DNA of 64,000 bases, taken from positions 62,001 to 126,000 of the forward strand of contig CALJGV010000006.1 in NCBI GenBank assembly GCA_938075305.1. Direction: 5' to 3'. A program made the position numbers and the translations under genes. Positions 43,056-54,534 of this stretch are shown in pieces. The notes beneath the pieces are model-generated. The model made no database searches and was not told the DNA's origin. It was given only the letters and a program-made list of their open reading frames with translations. Source of the DNA: an uncultured bacterium (GTDB lineage: Bacteria; Planctomycetota; UBA1135; GCA-002686595). The stretch's first letter is position 1. The number at the start of each line of letters is the position of its first letter.

Positions 43056-43706
43056 TCAGCGGTGGCAGGTGCTGCAGGTCTCGCGGGGGTGAATCTCTTC
43101 CGGCGTGTAGAAGAGGGTCGAGGGGTCAACGCCTTCGGCCGGGGGCTCCCAGCCGAGGTTGGTGACCTGATCGAGGGGCCGCAGGTGCGGCTCCGGGTTG
43201 CGGTGGCACTCGAGGCACCACCCCATGGACAGGGGCTCCTGCTGGCTGACGACCTCCATCTGGTCCACGCGACCGTGGCAGGAGACGCAGGACACGCCGC
43301 GGCGCACGTGGGCCGAGTGGTTGAAGTAGGCGTAGTCGGCGATGTCGTGCACGCGAATCCACTCGACCGGGTCACCCGACTTCCACGACTCCCGGAGCGC
43401 GGCGAGCTTGGGGCTGTCGGGGCGGATGTTCGTGTGACAGTTCATGCAGGTCGCCGTCGGCGGGATCGCGGCGTGGGCCGCGTCCTCCACCGTGTTGTGG
43501 CAATACCGGCAGTCGATGCCGAGCTCCCCTGCGTGCAGGGCGTGGCTGTAAGGAATCGGTTGCTCCGGCGCGTAGCCGACCGCGAGGGTCTTCGGAGAGA
43601 AGCCGATCCACACAAACACGATCGCGTAGAGCGCCCCGCCGAGGGCACCCGCCGGGATCAGGAGCTTGAAGTGGTTGGTCCAGCGCGGGAAGTGGAAGGT
43701 CGTCAT
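43056..43706 (-). CDS. actA: Alternative complex III pentaheme cytochrome c subunit ActA
   Basis: Five CXXCH motifs (CRYCH, CMNCH, CVSCH, CLECH, CSTCH) after one N-terminal TM; start corrected to ATG 43706. Confidence 0.93.
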   Translation of the reverse strand: MTTFHFPRWTNHFKLLIPAGALGGALYAIVFVWIGFSPKTLAVGYAPEQPIPYSHALHAGELGIDCRYCHNTVEDAAHAAIPPTATCMNCHTNIRPDSPKLAALRESWKSGDPVEWIRVHDIADYAYFNHSAHVRRGVSCVSCHGRVDQMEVVSQQEPLSMGWCLECHRNPEPHLRPLDQVTNLGWEPPAEGVDPSTLFYTPEEIHPRETCSTCHR

Positions 43707-44158
43707 GGTGCGCAAGCGCAGTCTGCCGAGGACGTTGGACGGGGGGAGCCGTCGGCCGGTCGCGACAGGATGAGGGGTGGCGGTTGTGCGCACGGGAGCA
43801 GCCCGCGCGCTGGGCTGAGACGCAGCCACCTCCACGCCGTGGCGGGAGGAGAACGCTGTTCAGTCGCGAACAGAATAGTGACCTTGGACCCCATCTGGAA
43901 TCTCCGAACGCCTCGCAATCGAAGGAAACTACAGGCGGGAACAACGGTCGCGCGGCGGCCGATCGCATCCACATTCCCCGGGGGAGCGCGCCAGTTGAGA
44001 ACGAGTCGCAAGAAGACTGCGATGAAGCGTCGCGCCCCCCCCGGCAGCGGGCCTAGCCCTCGCCCCCAACGCAGATCCCCCGCGGCGAGCCGGAGCAGCC
44101 CCGCGAAGCCAGGCGCCCCGCCCCGCGTGGGCGAGCGCCAGGGCACCAAGAAGACGAT

Positions 44159-44190
44159 CGGGGCGCGGAGTTCGTGAACTCCGCGCCCCG
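44159..44190 (-). terminator. Terminator for the regB-regA transcript
   Basis: Perfect inverted repeat CGGGGCGCGGAGTTC-GT-GAACTCCGCGCCCCG; on the minus strand followed by ATCGTCTTCTT. Confidence 0.8.
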
Positions 44191-44252
44191 ACCTGATTTG
44201 CGCTGGGATGGACTGGCGGCCCACCACCCCACGGCTGGGCCTCAGGCCCAGA

Positions 44253-44852
44253 TCAGGACTTGCCGCGCTCCTGGGGAGCGTTCCGCTGGAGCTTGCGCTG
44301 CAGGGAGCGACGGTGGATTCCAAGGCGCCGTGCGGACTCGGAGATGTTGCCGCCGCAGTCGGAGAGGACCCGCTGGATGTGCTCCCACTCCATGCGCGCC
44401 AGGGACGGAGCACGGTAGGAGGAGGTGACGGCCGGGCCGTCGGCGGTGTCCCCACGCTCGTACTTCTCAAAGGCGGCGACCACGTCGTCCGCGTCCGCTG
44501 GCTTGGGAATGAAGTTGACCGCTCCGAGTCGGACGGCCTCCACGGCCGTGGCGATGGCGCCATAGCCGGTGAGGATGATGGCGCGGGTGCCGCCGTCAAT
44601 CCCATTCAACGCCTTCAGGACCTCGAGGCCGCCCTTCCCGGGCATGCGGAGGTCGAGGACGGCGTACTCGGGGGAGTCGGACGTGGCGAGCGCGACGGCC
44701 TGGTCGAAACCGTCCGCGGTACGAACCTCGAAGCCGCGCTCACGGAGCGCGCGGGCGAGACGCTCGCGGAAAATCTCATCGTCGTCCACGATGAGCATGG
44801 ACCTCGCGTCCACGTTGAGAGCCGATGCAGGGTCCATAGAGAGTTCAGTCAT
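44253..44852 (-). CDS. regA: Response regulator RegA/PrrA/ActR family
   Basis: Receiver LIVDDDEIF...AVLDLRMPGKGGLEVL...ILTGYG; C-terminal Fis HTH GGNISESARRLGIHRRSLQRKLQR. Confidence 0.9.
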   Translation of the reverse strand: MTELSMDPASALNVDARSMLIVDDDEIFRERLARALRERGFEVRTADGFDQAVALATSDSPEYAVLDLRMPGKGGLEVLKALNGIDGGTRAIILTGYGAIATAVEAVRLGAVNFIPKPADADDVVAAFEKYERGDTADGPAVTSSYRAPSLARMEWEHIQRVLSDCGGNISESARRLGIHRRSLQRKLQRNAPQERGKS

Positions 44853-45007
44853 GATCACAGGTGGCCTCCTTGCCACGCGGCGATTCGCACCACGCGGGCG
44901 AGAGGATCAATGGATTCCGTAGTTCCAGCATAGGCCTCCGTGGCATTTCGCGTCAGACGATGCGCCGCAGTGCGACAAGCTGCCCCACCTGCGCGAGGAA
45001 ATGTCGC

Positions 45008-46537
45008 TCAGCGCATCCCGCTGTGGGTCGTCACCGTCAGGTCGCCCGACTTCGCGAGCGGCAGGACCAGGCCGACCACCGTGCCGAGCCCCGGCGCGGA
45101 GTGGATCTCGATGTTGCCGCCGAGGTCCTCCACGAAGGAGCTCGCGAGGTAGAGCCCGAGCCCCATGCCACTGCCGACGTCCTTGGTGGTGAAGAAGGGC
45201 TCCAGCGCGCGCTCCGCCTCCTCCGCGGTCATGCCCGACCCGCGGTCCCCCACCGTGACGATGAGCGCGGACTCCTCCCGCACGACCCGCAGGCGCACGG
45301 TGGCGTCAGGGGGCGACGCGTCGATGCCGTTCTGCACAATGGCACGAATGGCCGTGGCGAGGCCCTCCCGCGGCAGCTCCAGGGCTGCGCCATCGGCGAC
45401 CTCCATCACGTCGACCTCCACGCGCTCCGCGGCAGCCATCTCCCCGACGATGGTCTCGGCCAGGTCGCGGGCGCTCATGTTCGTCAAGGCCTCGCCCACC
45501 CGATCCCCGGCCGTGGCCGACATCCGGTTGAGGATCCGGCGGCAGCGGGCGACCTCGTCGCGGATGAGCCGCGCGTCCGCCGTCACGGCGTCGCCGACCG
45601 CGGACTCCTGCTCCAGCGCCAGCTCGAGCTCCTTGGCCACCAGCGCGATGGTCGAGAGGGGTGTGCCGAGCTCGTGGGCCGCGCCGGCCGCGAGGGTGCC
45701 GAGGGCCTCGAGGTGCCGCTGGCGCTCGCGGCGACCGCGCTCCGACTCCAGCTGCTGGGCCCGGGTGGCGAGGGTGGACACCACGCGGTTCACGAACAGC
45801 ACCGTCAGGAGAGAGGTGAGGGAGAGCGCGACCACCGTGCCCCACGCCCGTAGGGCGGGGTTGGCGTCCAGCGCGGGCACCGGCATGGCGTACTCCATGA
45901 TCATGATCATGGCGAGGCCCAGCGCCCCGACCGCCACCAGCGAGTGGCGCAGGGGCAGGAGCACGGAGCCGAGGGCGACGTGCACCAGGAGGAAGCCGCA
46001 GAACGGATTGGTGGCTCCGCCCGTGAGGGAGAGCAGCGTCGCGAGCAGCCCGATGTCCAGCAGGGTCACGCCCAGCTTGACGAGCTGCAGCCTGCGATCG
46101 GTGAACTCATTGGGCCCCTCCCCCGCGTCCGACTCCCGCATTTGCAGCTCGTTCTGCTGGAACAGGAGCAGCCCCGCGTTGGTGCCGAATTCCACGAGGA
46201 GGATCGTGAAGAGCGCCGGCAGCGGGATCTCGACATCGAGGCTGTACCGCACGACGAGGATGGTGATCAGCTGCCCCGCGATGGCCGCCCACCGCAGGTG
46301 AATCAGCCAGTGCAAGTTGACCTCGCTCAGTCGGCGGTCCGCCACGGTGGACGGCCCCTTGAGGACCGACCAGCGCACCATGCCCATCAGGCCGTGGAAC
46401 CAGTTCGGGGCCCCACGCAGGGGGTACTCGTCCACGCGCTGGACGGCCGGCTCGGCGCTGGACGCCCCGCTGGAGGCCCCGCTAGAGGCCTCGGGGGCGC
46501 CCTTGGCGGGAGGGTCAGGGGTGGACGGCTCGGGCAT
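45008..46537 (-). CDS. regB: Redox-sensing histidine kinase RegB/PrrB family
   Basis: Multi-TM sensor with GGATNPF (GGXXNPF quinone motif), H-box AAGAAHELGTPLSTIALVAKELE, RCRRILNRM redox-Cys context, ATPase DRGSGM...GMGLGLYLA. Confidence 0.9.
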   Translation of the reverse strand: MPEPSTPDPPAKGAPEASSGASSGASSAEPAVQRVDEYPLRGAPNWFHGLMGMVRWSVLKGPSTVADRRLSEVNLHWLIHLRWAAIAGQLITILVVRYSLDVEIPLPALFTILLVEFGTNAGLLLFQQNELQMRESDAGEGPNEFTDRRLQLVKLGVTLLDIGLLATLLSLTGGATNPFCGFLLVHVALGSVLLPLRHSLVAVGALGLAMIMIMEYAMPVPALDANPALRAWGTVVALSLTSLLTVLFVNRVVSTLATRAQQLESERGRRERQRHLEALGTLAAGAAHELGTPLSTIALVAKELELALEQESAVGDAVTADARLIRDEVARCRRILNRMSATAGDRVGEALTNMSARDLAETIVGEMAAAERVEVDVMEVADGAALELPREGLATAIRAIVQNGIDASPPDATVRLRVVREESALIVTVGDRGSGMTAEEAERALEPFFTTKDVGSGMGLGLYLASSFVEDLGGNIEIHSAPGLGTVVGLVLPLAKSGDLTVTTHSGMR

Positions 46538-46686
46538 CACCCACAGCTTCGTCGGGCCACGGCCTGAGGGCGAGCCTGCGTCGAGATTCTCGCCCAGGTC
46601 GCGTCCCGGCACGGGGCGCTGGCCCGGCACGGCAGCCCCCGGGCGAGGCCACCTCCCCCGCGGGGGCCGTCAGGGGAGGACCCCGG

Positions 46687-47729
46687 TCAGGAGTAGGGCT
46701 CAGTGAGATGGCACGCCGCAAGGTGGCCGCCCTCGCCCACCTGCCGGGTCTCGGGGTAGGCCGTGTCGCAGCGCCCCGCCTCGGCGACCGGACAGCGGGT
46801 GTGGAAGAAGCAGCCCGAGGGCGGGGAGATAGGCGAGGGCACATCGCCCGTCAGGGGGATGCGCTCTCGACGCTCCGAGCGGTCCGCGCGCGGGATCGCG
46901 GAGAGGAGCGCGCGGGTGTAGGGGTGCTGGGGGTTGTCGAAGACCTGGTCCACGGTCCCGATCTCCACGATCCGCCCCAGGTACATCACCGCCACCCGGT
47001 CGGAGATGTAGCGGACGACCGAGAGGTCGTGCGCGATGAAGATGTAGGAGAGGTCGAACTCCCCCTGCAGGTCCTTGAGCAGGTTGATCACCTGCGCCTG
47101 GATGGAGACGTCCAGGGCGCTGACCGCCTCGTCGCAGACGATGAGCTTGGGACGCAGCGCGAGGGCGCGCGCGATCCCGACGCGCTGGCGCTGGCCGCCG
47201 GAGAACTCGTGCGGGAAGCGGTTGGCCACGTCCGGGCGCAGGCCGACCTTCTTGAGGAGCTCGGCCACCTGGTCCTGGAGTTCGGAGCCCGAGGCGAGCC
47301 CGTGCACCTGCAGCGCCTCCCCGACGGCGTTGCCGACGGTGATGCGCGGGTTCAGGGAGGCGTAGGGGTCCTGGAAGATGATCTGCAGGTCGCGCCGGAA
47401 CGAGCGCATCTCCGCCTTGCCCAGCTTGAAGAGGTCCACCTCGGTGGCGGCGTCCGGGCGATAGATCGCCTCGCCCGCCGTGGGCTCGATGAGCCGCAGC
47501 GTCGAGCGGCCGGCGGTGGTCTTGCCGCACCCCGACTCCCCCACCAGGGAGAGCGTCTCGCCGCGGCCCACCGTGAAGTCCAGGCCGTCCACGGCCTTCA
47601 CGTCCCCCACGTGGCGCTGGAGCACGCCGCGCCGGATGGGGAAGTGCTTCTTCAGTCCGCGGACCTCGAGCAGGTGGTCGGTCGCCGCCTGGGCGCCGCT
47701 CCCCTCGTTCGTTGCGCTGGTCATGGTCA

Positions 47730-47730
<1 letters not shown>
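46687..47730 (-). CDS. oppF: Oligopeptide/dipeptide ABC transporter ATPase, OppF-type (Opp system 1)
   Basis: Walker [48 protein letters not shown]-terminal Opp Cys-motif GCFFHTRCP; start overlaps the oppD stop. Confidence 0.93.
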
Positions 47731-48736
<1,006 letters not shown>

Positions 48737-48737
<1 letters not shown>

Positions 48738-50599
48738 CAGACCTTCATCTTGGGGTCCATGGCGTCGCGGATCGCGTCGCCGACGAGGTTGTAGCAGGTG
48801 ACCGTGACGAAGATCGCCACGCCCGGGAACATCTGGATCCACCAGTTCTCGGGGTTGCGCGACTCGTTGACGATGGCGCCCCAGGAGGCGTCGGGCTCGC
48901 GGATACCGAAGCCGAGGAACGAGACCGCGGACTCGGTGAGGATGCCCGCCGCCACCGAGAACGCGGCCGCCACGAGAACCGGCGACATGGCGTTCGGCAG
49001 GACGTGCTTGAAGATCGTCCGCCGCGAGCTGAAGCCCAGGGCCTGGGAGGCCACCACGAACTCCTGCTCGCGCAGCCGCAGGAACTCACCGCGCACCAGG
49101 CGCGCCACGCCCGTCCAGCGGACGATGGCGATGACCAGCACGATGGCGAACATGGGCGGGACCGTCTCGGGGTCGGTGAACGCCAGCGCCAGGAGGATCA
49201 GGAAGAACGCGGGGATCGACTGCAGGATCTCGATGCCACGCATGATTCCGATGTCCACCCAGCCGCCGAAGTAACCCGCGATGGAGCCGATGATGACCCC
49301 GATGATCGTCAGGAGCGCGGCGGACAGGATGCCCACGGAGAGGCTGACGCGCCCGCCCCAGATCATCCGGCTGAGCACGTCGCGGCCGCTCTCGTCGGTC
49401 CCCAGGGGGTGACGGCTCGCGGCATTGAGCTCGGGCTCTCCGACTCGCACCTGGATCGCCACCTCGGCGGGGGCGATCCCTCCGGCCAGCTCCTCACCCA
49501 CGAGGTCCAGCGGCAGCCCGGTCTCGGAGTCGCGAGCGCTGCCCTCTGTCCAGGTCGGCGGCCGGAACTTCTCGTCGGCGTGCAGCTCGTCGTAGCCGAA
49601 GGGAACCATCGGCCACACGAGAGCTCCCTGGGCGGCCTCGGGGTCGGCCGCGAGGTCCGCGGTCGTCTTGCCCTTGGCGAGCAGCACCACGTTGCCATCG
49701 GTGATGCCCTGCTTGTGCGTCGCGAAGTCGAACTCCGCCGTCGGCCCGAAGGAGCTGCGCCAGAGGACGCTCGAGAGGACCGCGAGGCCGAAGCACGCCG
49801 CCAGCTTGAGGCGCCGCGCCCTGCGGATCCGCTCGCGGTCCCCGCCGAGGAGCAGGCCATTCCAGAGCCGGTTCCACAGGGGCCAGGAGGCCCAAAGAAG
49901 CCAGAGCACCATCAGGACCACCTCCCAGGCGGCGATGGACTCCAGGAGCGGCCGCTCGGTGCGGCTGATCAGCGGCACGCCGCCGGCGTCGGGCTTGGCC
50001 GGGTCGAGGGCCTTGAGGTCCCTCCGCAGGGCGCGAGCCACCGTCTTGGCCTCGCCGAACTCGGCGACGGCGCCTTCACCATCGCCGGCGTCGAGCAGGT
50101 CGGCGCCCCTGGAGAAGTGCTCCTGGAAGGCCGTGAGCGGCTCCGCAGCCTCGGGGGGCAACATCGAGCGCATGGTCGCCAGCCGCAGCGTCGCGGCCTC
50201 GAACTCGACCCTCGCCGCGGCGGCCCGGGTGGTGGGAGCGCCCGCCGCCGCGTCCGCCTGGGAGGCGGCGAACTCCGCGTCCGACTGCTGGGCCAGCCGG
50301 TTGGCGGTGGTGGCCATGGGGCGCAGGATCCGAAGTGCGCTGCCGTAGCTCTTCAGGTCCACCGACTCGACCTTGAAGGGGCGATCGTTGGCGATCACGG
50401 GCGCGAAGATCGCGACCCCGTAGAGCAGGGTCAGGATCGCCACCCCCACCTTGAACAGGGTGCGCTTGCCCAGCTGCTCGAACACGAGGTCCCAGTAGTC
50501 CTTCGAGTACTCCGACGCGAAGCCGGACTCATCCAGCTTCATGTCGTTGAAGCTCGGCTTGCGCTTGGGCGCGCCGTCGTTGCTGACTTCTTCGACCAT
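48737..50599 (-). CDS. oppC: ABC transporter permease, OppC-type with about 320-aa insertion (Opp system 1)
   Basis: C-terminal core HPLGTDESGRDVLSRMIWGGRVSLSVG...EQEFVVASQALGFSSRRTIFKHVLPN (EAA loop); long insert between TM1 and core. Confidence 0.92.
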
Positions 50600-52119
50600 C
50601 AGTGGAGGCGGATCCGAGGATCCACGAGGGAGTAGGCGATGTCGGACAGCAGGATGCCGAACTGGGTCATGACCCCGACGAAGATGGTGGTCGCCATCAC
50701 GATCGAGAAGTCGCGCCGCAAGAGGCCCTCGTACGCGTACTTGCCCATGCCCGGGATATCGAAGATGAACTCCACGATGACCGAGCCGCCGATCAGGATC
50801 GGCAGGATCGACGCCAGGAGAGTTAGCACCGGGATCATCGAGTTACGAAGCGCGTGGCGGTACACGACGCGGTCATCGCTGAGGCCCTTGGCCTTGGCGG
50901 TGCGGATGTAGTCCTGCCGGATCACGTCGAGCATCCCGGCCCGCATCTGACGCGAGAGGTAGGCGAGGCTGCCATACGTCAGGGTCAGCACCGGGAGGAT
51001 GCAGTGCAGCACCGTGTCCCAAGCGTAGGCAAGAGTGTTCGAGGGGTCCGCGTCCTTGTCATGCAGCCCGAGGATCGGGAGCAGGTCGGTGCCGGTCTTG
51101 CCGAAGATCAGCACCAGCATGAGCCCCGCCCAGAAGGTCGGGATGGAGTAGAGGACGAACAGGACGATGGTCAGGCCGCCATCGAGCGCGGTGCCCTGCC
51201 GCCGTACGCTCGCGATGCCGAGGGGCAGGGCGATGATGTAGGAGAGCAGGACCGCGACGAGGCTCAGGGGGACGGTCACCTTGAGGCGCTTGAGGATCTC
51301 CTCCCGTACGGACTGGCCCGACTGCATCTCCTCGCCCAGGTCGAAGGCGAGCAACCCCCCGTAGGGATGCTCACCCGAGTTTGTCGTGCGGTCGCCGCCA
51401 CCTTCCGTGTAGTACCACGCGAACCAGCGGCGCACCTCGTGCCGGGCGCCGTCCCGCTCGGTGAGTTCGGGGGACAGCTCCGGGGTCTCCCCCGTCACCG
51501 CCGCGAGGCACGCCGAGACCCGCTGGATGGCGGGCTGCTGCGTGGGGCCGGCCAGCCGCTGCTCGAAGAGCCCCTGGAAGATGCGGGCGAGGGCCTTGTC
51601 CTGCTGCCCGCTGGACTCCGCCGCGAACTGCACCAGGGCTGCGCTGGCCGCCTCCGCCTGGCCGTCTCCGCCGCCCGCGAGCGTCGGGTCCACCAGCGCC
51701 TTCACCAGCCTGTCCAGGGTGGCGCGCTCCTCGGGGGAGGTCTCGTAGAGGTGCTCGATGGGCGTGGGCCGGCCCTCGGCCACGGTGCGCCCCTCCACCC
51801 CAGGAACCTCGCGGTCCTCGGTCACCCGCTCGGTCCGCGGCGAGCTGAACCAGGGGTGTCCATCGGCGCTCAGGTTCAGGGGCCCCACGTAGTCCAGGAA
51901 CTGGATCGCGATGCTGCGGTCGAGGCCGTGCTCGCGCCGGAACTTGTCGATCTGCGACTCGTTGTCGCTCGCGGCGCCCAGGTCCGCATCGCTCTGGCTG
52001 CCCACGGCGATGAGCGCGGGGTCGCCCGGGGCGATGTGGTAGAGCGAGAAGATCACCAGCGTGACCCCGATCGTCGTCGGGATCATCAGCAGGAGTCTGC
52101 GCAGGATATAGGCGAGCAC
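50599..52119 (-). CDS. oppB: ABC transporter permease, OppB-type with about 165-aa insertion (Opp system 1)
   Basis: MLAYILRRLLLMIPTTIGVTLVIFSLYHIAPGDP...RQMRAGMLDVIRQDYIRTAKAKGLSDDRVVYRHALRNSMIPVLT. Confidence 0.93.
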   Translation of the reverse strand: MLAYILRRLLLMIPTTIGVTLVIFSLYHIAPGDPALIAVGSQSDADLGAASDNESQIDKFRREHGLDRSIAIQFLDYVGPLNLSADGHPWFSSPRTERVTEDREVPGVEGRTVAEGRPTPIEHLYETSPEERATLDRLVKALVDPTLAGGGDGQAEAASAALVQFAAESSGQQDKALARIFQGLFEQRLAGPTQQPAIQRVSACLAAVTGETPELSPELTERDGARHEVRRWFAWYYTEGGGDRTTNSGEHPYGGLLAFDLGEEMQSGQSVREEILKRLKVTVPLSLVAVLLSYIIALPLGIASVRRQGTALDGGLTIVLFVLYSIPTFWAGLMLVLIFGKTGTDLLPILGLHDKDADPSNTLAYAWDTVLHCILPVLTLTYGSLAYLSRQMRAGMLDVIRQDYIRTAKAKGLSDDRVVYRHALRNSMIPVLTLLASILPILIGGSVIVEFIFDIPGMGKYAYEGLLRRDFSIVMATTIFVGVMTQFGILLSDIAYSLVDPRIRLH

Positions 52120-52180
52120 GTTGGGGAAGGGACTCGGTGAGGGTCGGGGCGCCTTGTGGGCGGGTCATCAGACAACAGGG

Positions 52181-52217
52181 GCGGCCCGCTGTCGAGTCAG
52201 ACTCCACAGCGGGCCGC
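52181..52217 (-). promoter_or_regulatory. Intercistronic stem-loop between oppA1 and oppB1
   Basis: GCGGCCCGCTGT...ACAGCGGGCCGC 12-bp perfect arms; T5 lies on the plus-strand side, so as a minus-strand transcript this looks like a stabilising or attenuating hairpin. Confidence 0.6.
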
Positions 52218-52267
52218 CGCTTTTTGGCTCCGTCCAGCCTGGGGATACCCGGTGCCGGACCCGTCCC

Positions 52268-54355
52268 TCACTCCTCGAGGCTCTTGCGCGTCCCCTTGAC
52301 CGACGGGTCCACGAAGTACCAGTCCCGGATCACGTAGCCAGGGTCGATCGCCGAGTGGCGGATGCCGCGGACCTTGAGCGAGGCGCCGAACTTGCGAGGC
52401 ACGTTGTACATGAACATGTACGGCTGGATGTCCTCGTAGATGTAGCGGTGAAACTCTCGCCACAGCCCCATGCGGGCCTCCCGGTCGATCTCGGCCTGGA
52501 TGCCCTCGATCATGGCGTCGACCTTGGGGTCCATGACGCCGGAGTTGTTGGAGGACTTCTTGTCCCGCGCCCCCCACTTGGAGTGCCACAGCTGCTCGGG
52601 GTCCGACTCCAGGGGCGGGACCCAGGCCAGGTTGCACGCGTCGAACTCCCGCGACTTGATGCGCTCGAGGAAGGTTGCCCACTCCAGGGAGGCCAGATTG
52701 ATCTTGATCCCGAGGTCCTCGACCGCCGACTGCAGGGCGATCCCGAAGAGCTTGGAGGCGTCGTTGCCGCTGGGGTAGAGGAACTCGATCTCGAGCTCCA
52801 CGCCGTCCTTGTCCGCGATGCCGTTGCCGTCCCGGTCGTACCAGCCGGCCTCCTCGAGCAGGTCGAGGGCGCCGTCGGGGTCGAACGGCAGCGCCGGCAT
52901 ATCCCTGGGGTACCCCTCGCTCTGGTACGGGACGGGGCCGGTGATCTGGCGCGCGAGCCCGTTGTATTGGGTCGCGAGGTAGGTCTGGAAGTCGAAGGCC
53001 ATGGCGATGGCCTTGCGCACAGCGATGTCCTTGACCTGCGGCCGGTAGAGGTTCCAACCCGTGTAGCCGTAGGCGCCCAGGTAGAAGAAGCCCTTGTAGA
53101 AGTCCTCGCTGAACGACTCGCTGGTGGCCCGGCCGTTGAAGTAGTCCTCGGACTTCACGCGCTCGAAGAAGTCCACCTCTCCGTTGAGCAGCGCGTTCAT
53201 GGCCGCCTCATCGTTGTCGATGTAGCGCCAGCGGATGGTGTCGAAGTAGCCCGGGCGCTTGGCCGCGTCGAAGTACGCCGGCTTGCCGTCCGCGCCGACG
53301 AAGCGCTCGGCCTCCACGTACTGCTGGGTCCACTCGGTCACCTGGTACGGGCCGAGGCCCACCCACAGCTTGTTGTGCGGGTTCTTGTTCAGGTGCTCGG
53401 CCTGCTTGCTGAGCGACGCGCCCGCGTCGTGGTCGGGGCACTGCTCGTCCAACAGGTTGTAGATGTGGGAGGGCAGCAGCGTCAGCGACGTACCGATGGA
53501 CTCCAGCGCGTAGGCGTACTGCTTCTCGTAGAAGAAGCGCACGGTCAGCGCGTCCACGACCTCGCAGGCCGAGATCTTCTCGAACTGGAAGCGCTTCTCG
53601 TCGCAGTTGACCTCGGGGTTCCGGTAGATGGACCACGAGTAGTACACGTCGTCCGCGTCGAGGACCTGGTCCCCGAACTTCGCCGACTGCTCGGCCGAAT
53701 AGACGAGGGACGGCTGCCAGCGCACGCCCTCGCGCAGCGAGACCGTGAAGACGGTGCCACGCTCCACGCGCTCCACGGCGCCCTTCGGCACCTGGACGGG
53801 GCCGGCGATCGACGAGCCCTTGGACATGGGCGAGATGGTCCAGTTCGCGCCCGCGTCGGTGATCGAGCCGTACACCGCGCGCACCTCGCGCAGGCCCGTC
53901 TCCCCCTCACCGCGGCGGACCACCTGGGCGGCGATCTCGCCCTCGACGGCGGGGGCGTCGGGCTTCAGGACCACCAGGTCCTCCTCGACCCAGGACGCGG
54001 CCGCGTCGGGGACGTACTCGTGGGACCACCAGTCCTGGAGGAGGAGGGTCTCGTGCGTCTCGTAGAGGAACCGGCGGGTGACCGCCGAGTTCTCGATCGG
54101 GTAGCACATGTTCTCCGGCAGGGAGGGCACGTGGACGATGGCCCGGCCGCCGTAGAGCGGCGCCTTGCCGTCGCCCTTGTCCGGGTGGAACTGGTCCACC
54201 ACCGCCTCGTCAGCGTCGTCCGCCTCGTCAGCGTCGTCCCCGCCCGCGGCGTGGGCGACAGGGCTCGCGGCGAGGGCCGCCACGAGGCCGAGGGCCAAGG
54301 TCGTGCGCCAGCGGCGCGCGGAGAAGAACGTGGACTCGAGCATGATTTCAAGCAT
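52268..54355 (-). CDS. oppA: Extracellular solute-binding protein, family 5 (OppA-like, Opp system 1)
   Basis: Signal peptide ALGLVAALAASPVAHA; GWNLYRPQVKDIAVRKAIAMAFD...GAARDKKSSNNSGVMDPKVDAMIEG-type SBP_bac_5 features. Confidence 0.9.
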   Translation of the reverse strand: MLEIMLESTFFSARRWRTTLALGLVAALAASPVAHAAGGDDADEADDADEAVVDQFHPDKGDGKAPLYGGRAIVHVPSLPENMCYPIENSAVTRRFLYETHETLLLQDWWSHEYVPDAAASWVEEDLVVLKPDAPAVEGEIAAQVVRRGEGETGLREVRAVYGSITDAGANWTISPMSKGSSIAGPVQVPKGAVERVERGTVFTVSLREGVRWQPSLVYSAEQSAKFGDQVLDADDVYYSWSIYRNPEVNCDEKRFQFEKISACEVVDALTVRFFYEKQYAYALESIGTSLTLLPSHIYNLLDEQCPDHDAGASLSKQAEHLNKNPHNKLWVGLGPYQVTEWTQQYVEAERFVGADGKPAYFDAAKRPGYFDTIRWRYIDNDEAAMNALLNGEVDFFERVKSEDYFNGRATSESFSEDFYKGFFYLGAYGYTGWNLYRPQVKDIAVRKAIAMAFDFQTYLATQYNGLARQITGPVPYQSEGYPRDMPALPFDPDGALDLLEEAGWYDRDGNGIADKDGVELEIEFLYPSGNDASKLFGIALQSAVEDLGIKINLASLEWATFLERIKSREFDACNLAWVPPLESDPEQLWHSKWGARDKKSSNNSGVMDPKVDAMIEGIQAEIDREARMGLWREFHRYIYEDIQPYMFMYNVPRKFGASLKVRGIRHSAIDPGYVIRDWYFVDPSVKGTRKSLEE

Positions 54356-54534
54356 GGGGCGTTCGGGAACTCGCGGATGGGTCGCCACCTTTGCAGGTGC
54401 ACGGGTGGCCACTTACCTTAGTCCCAAGACGGCCCGTGGCGACAGGCCACCTTCCCGATCCAGCCGAGGTCCGGCCCTTTGCTGCTCTGCCGGCCGGGCG
54501 GCCCGCTCCCCGCCCGGCCCCGCACCCTCGAACC

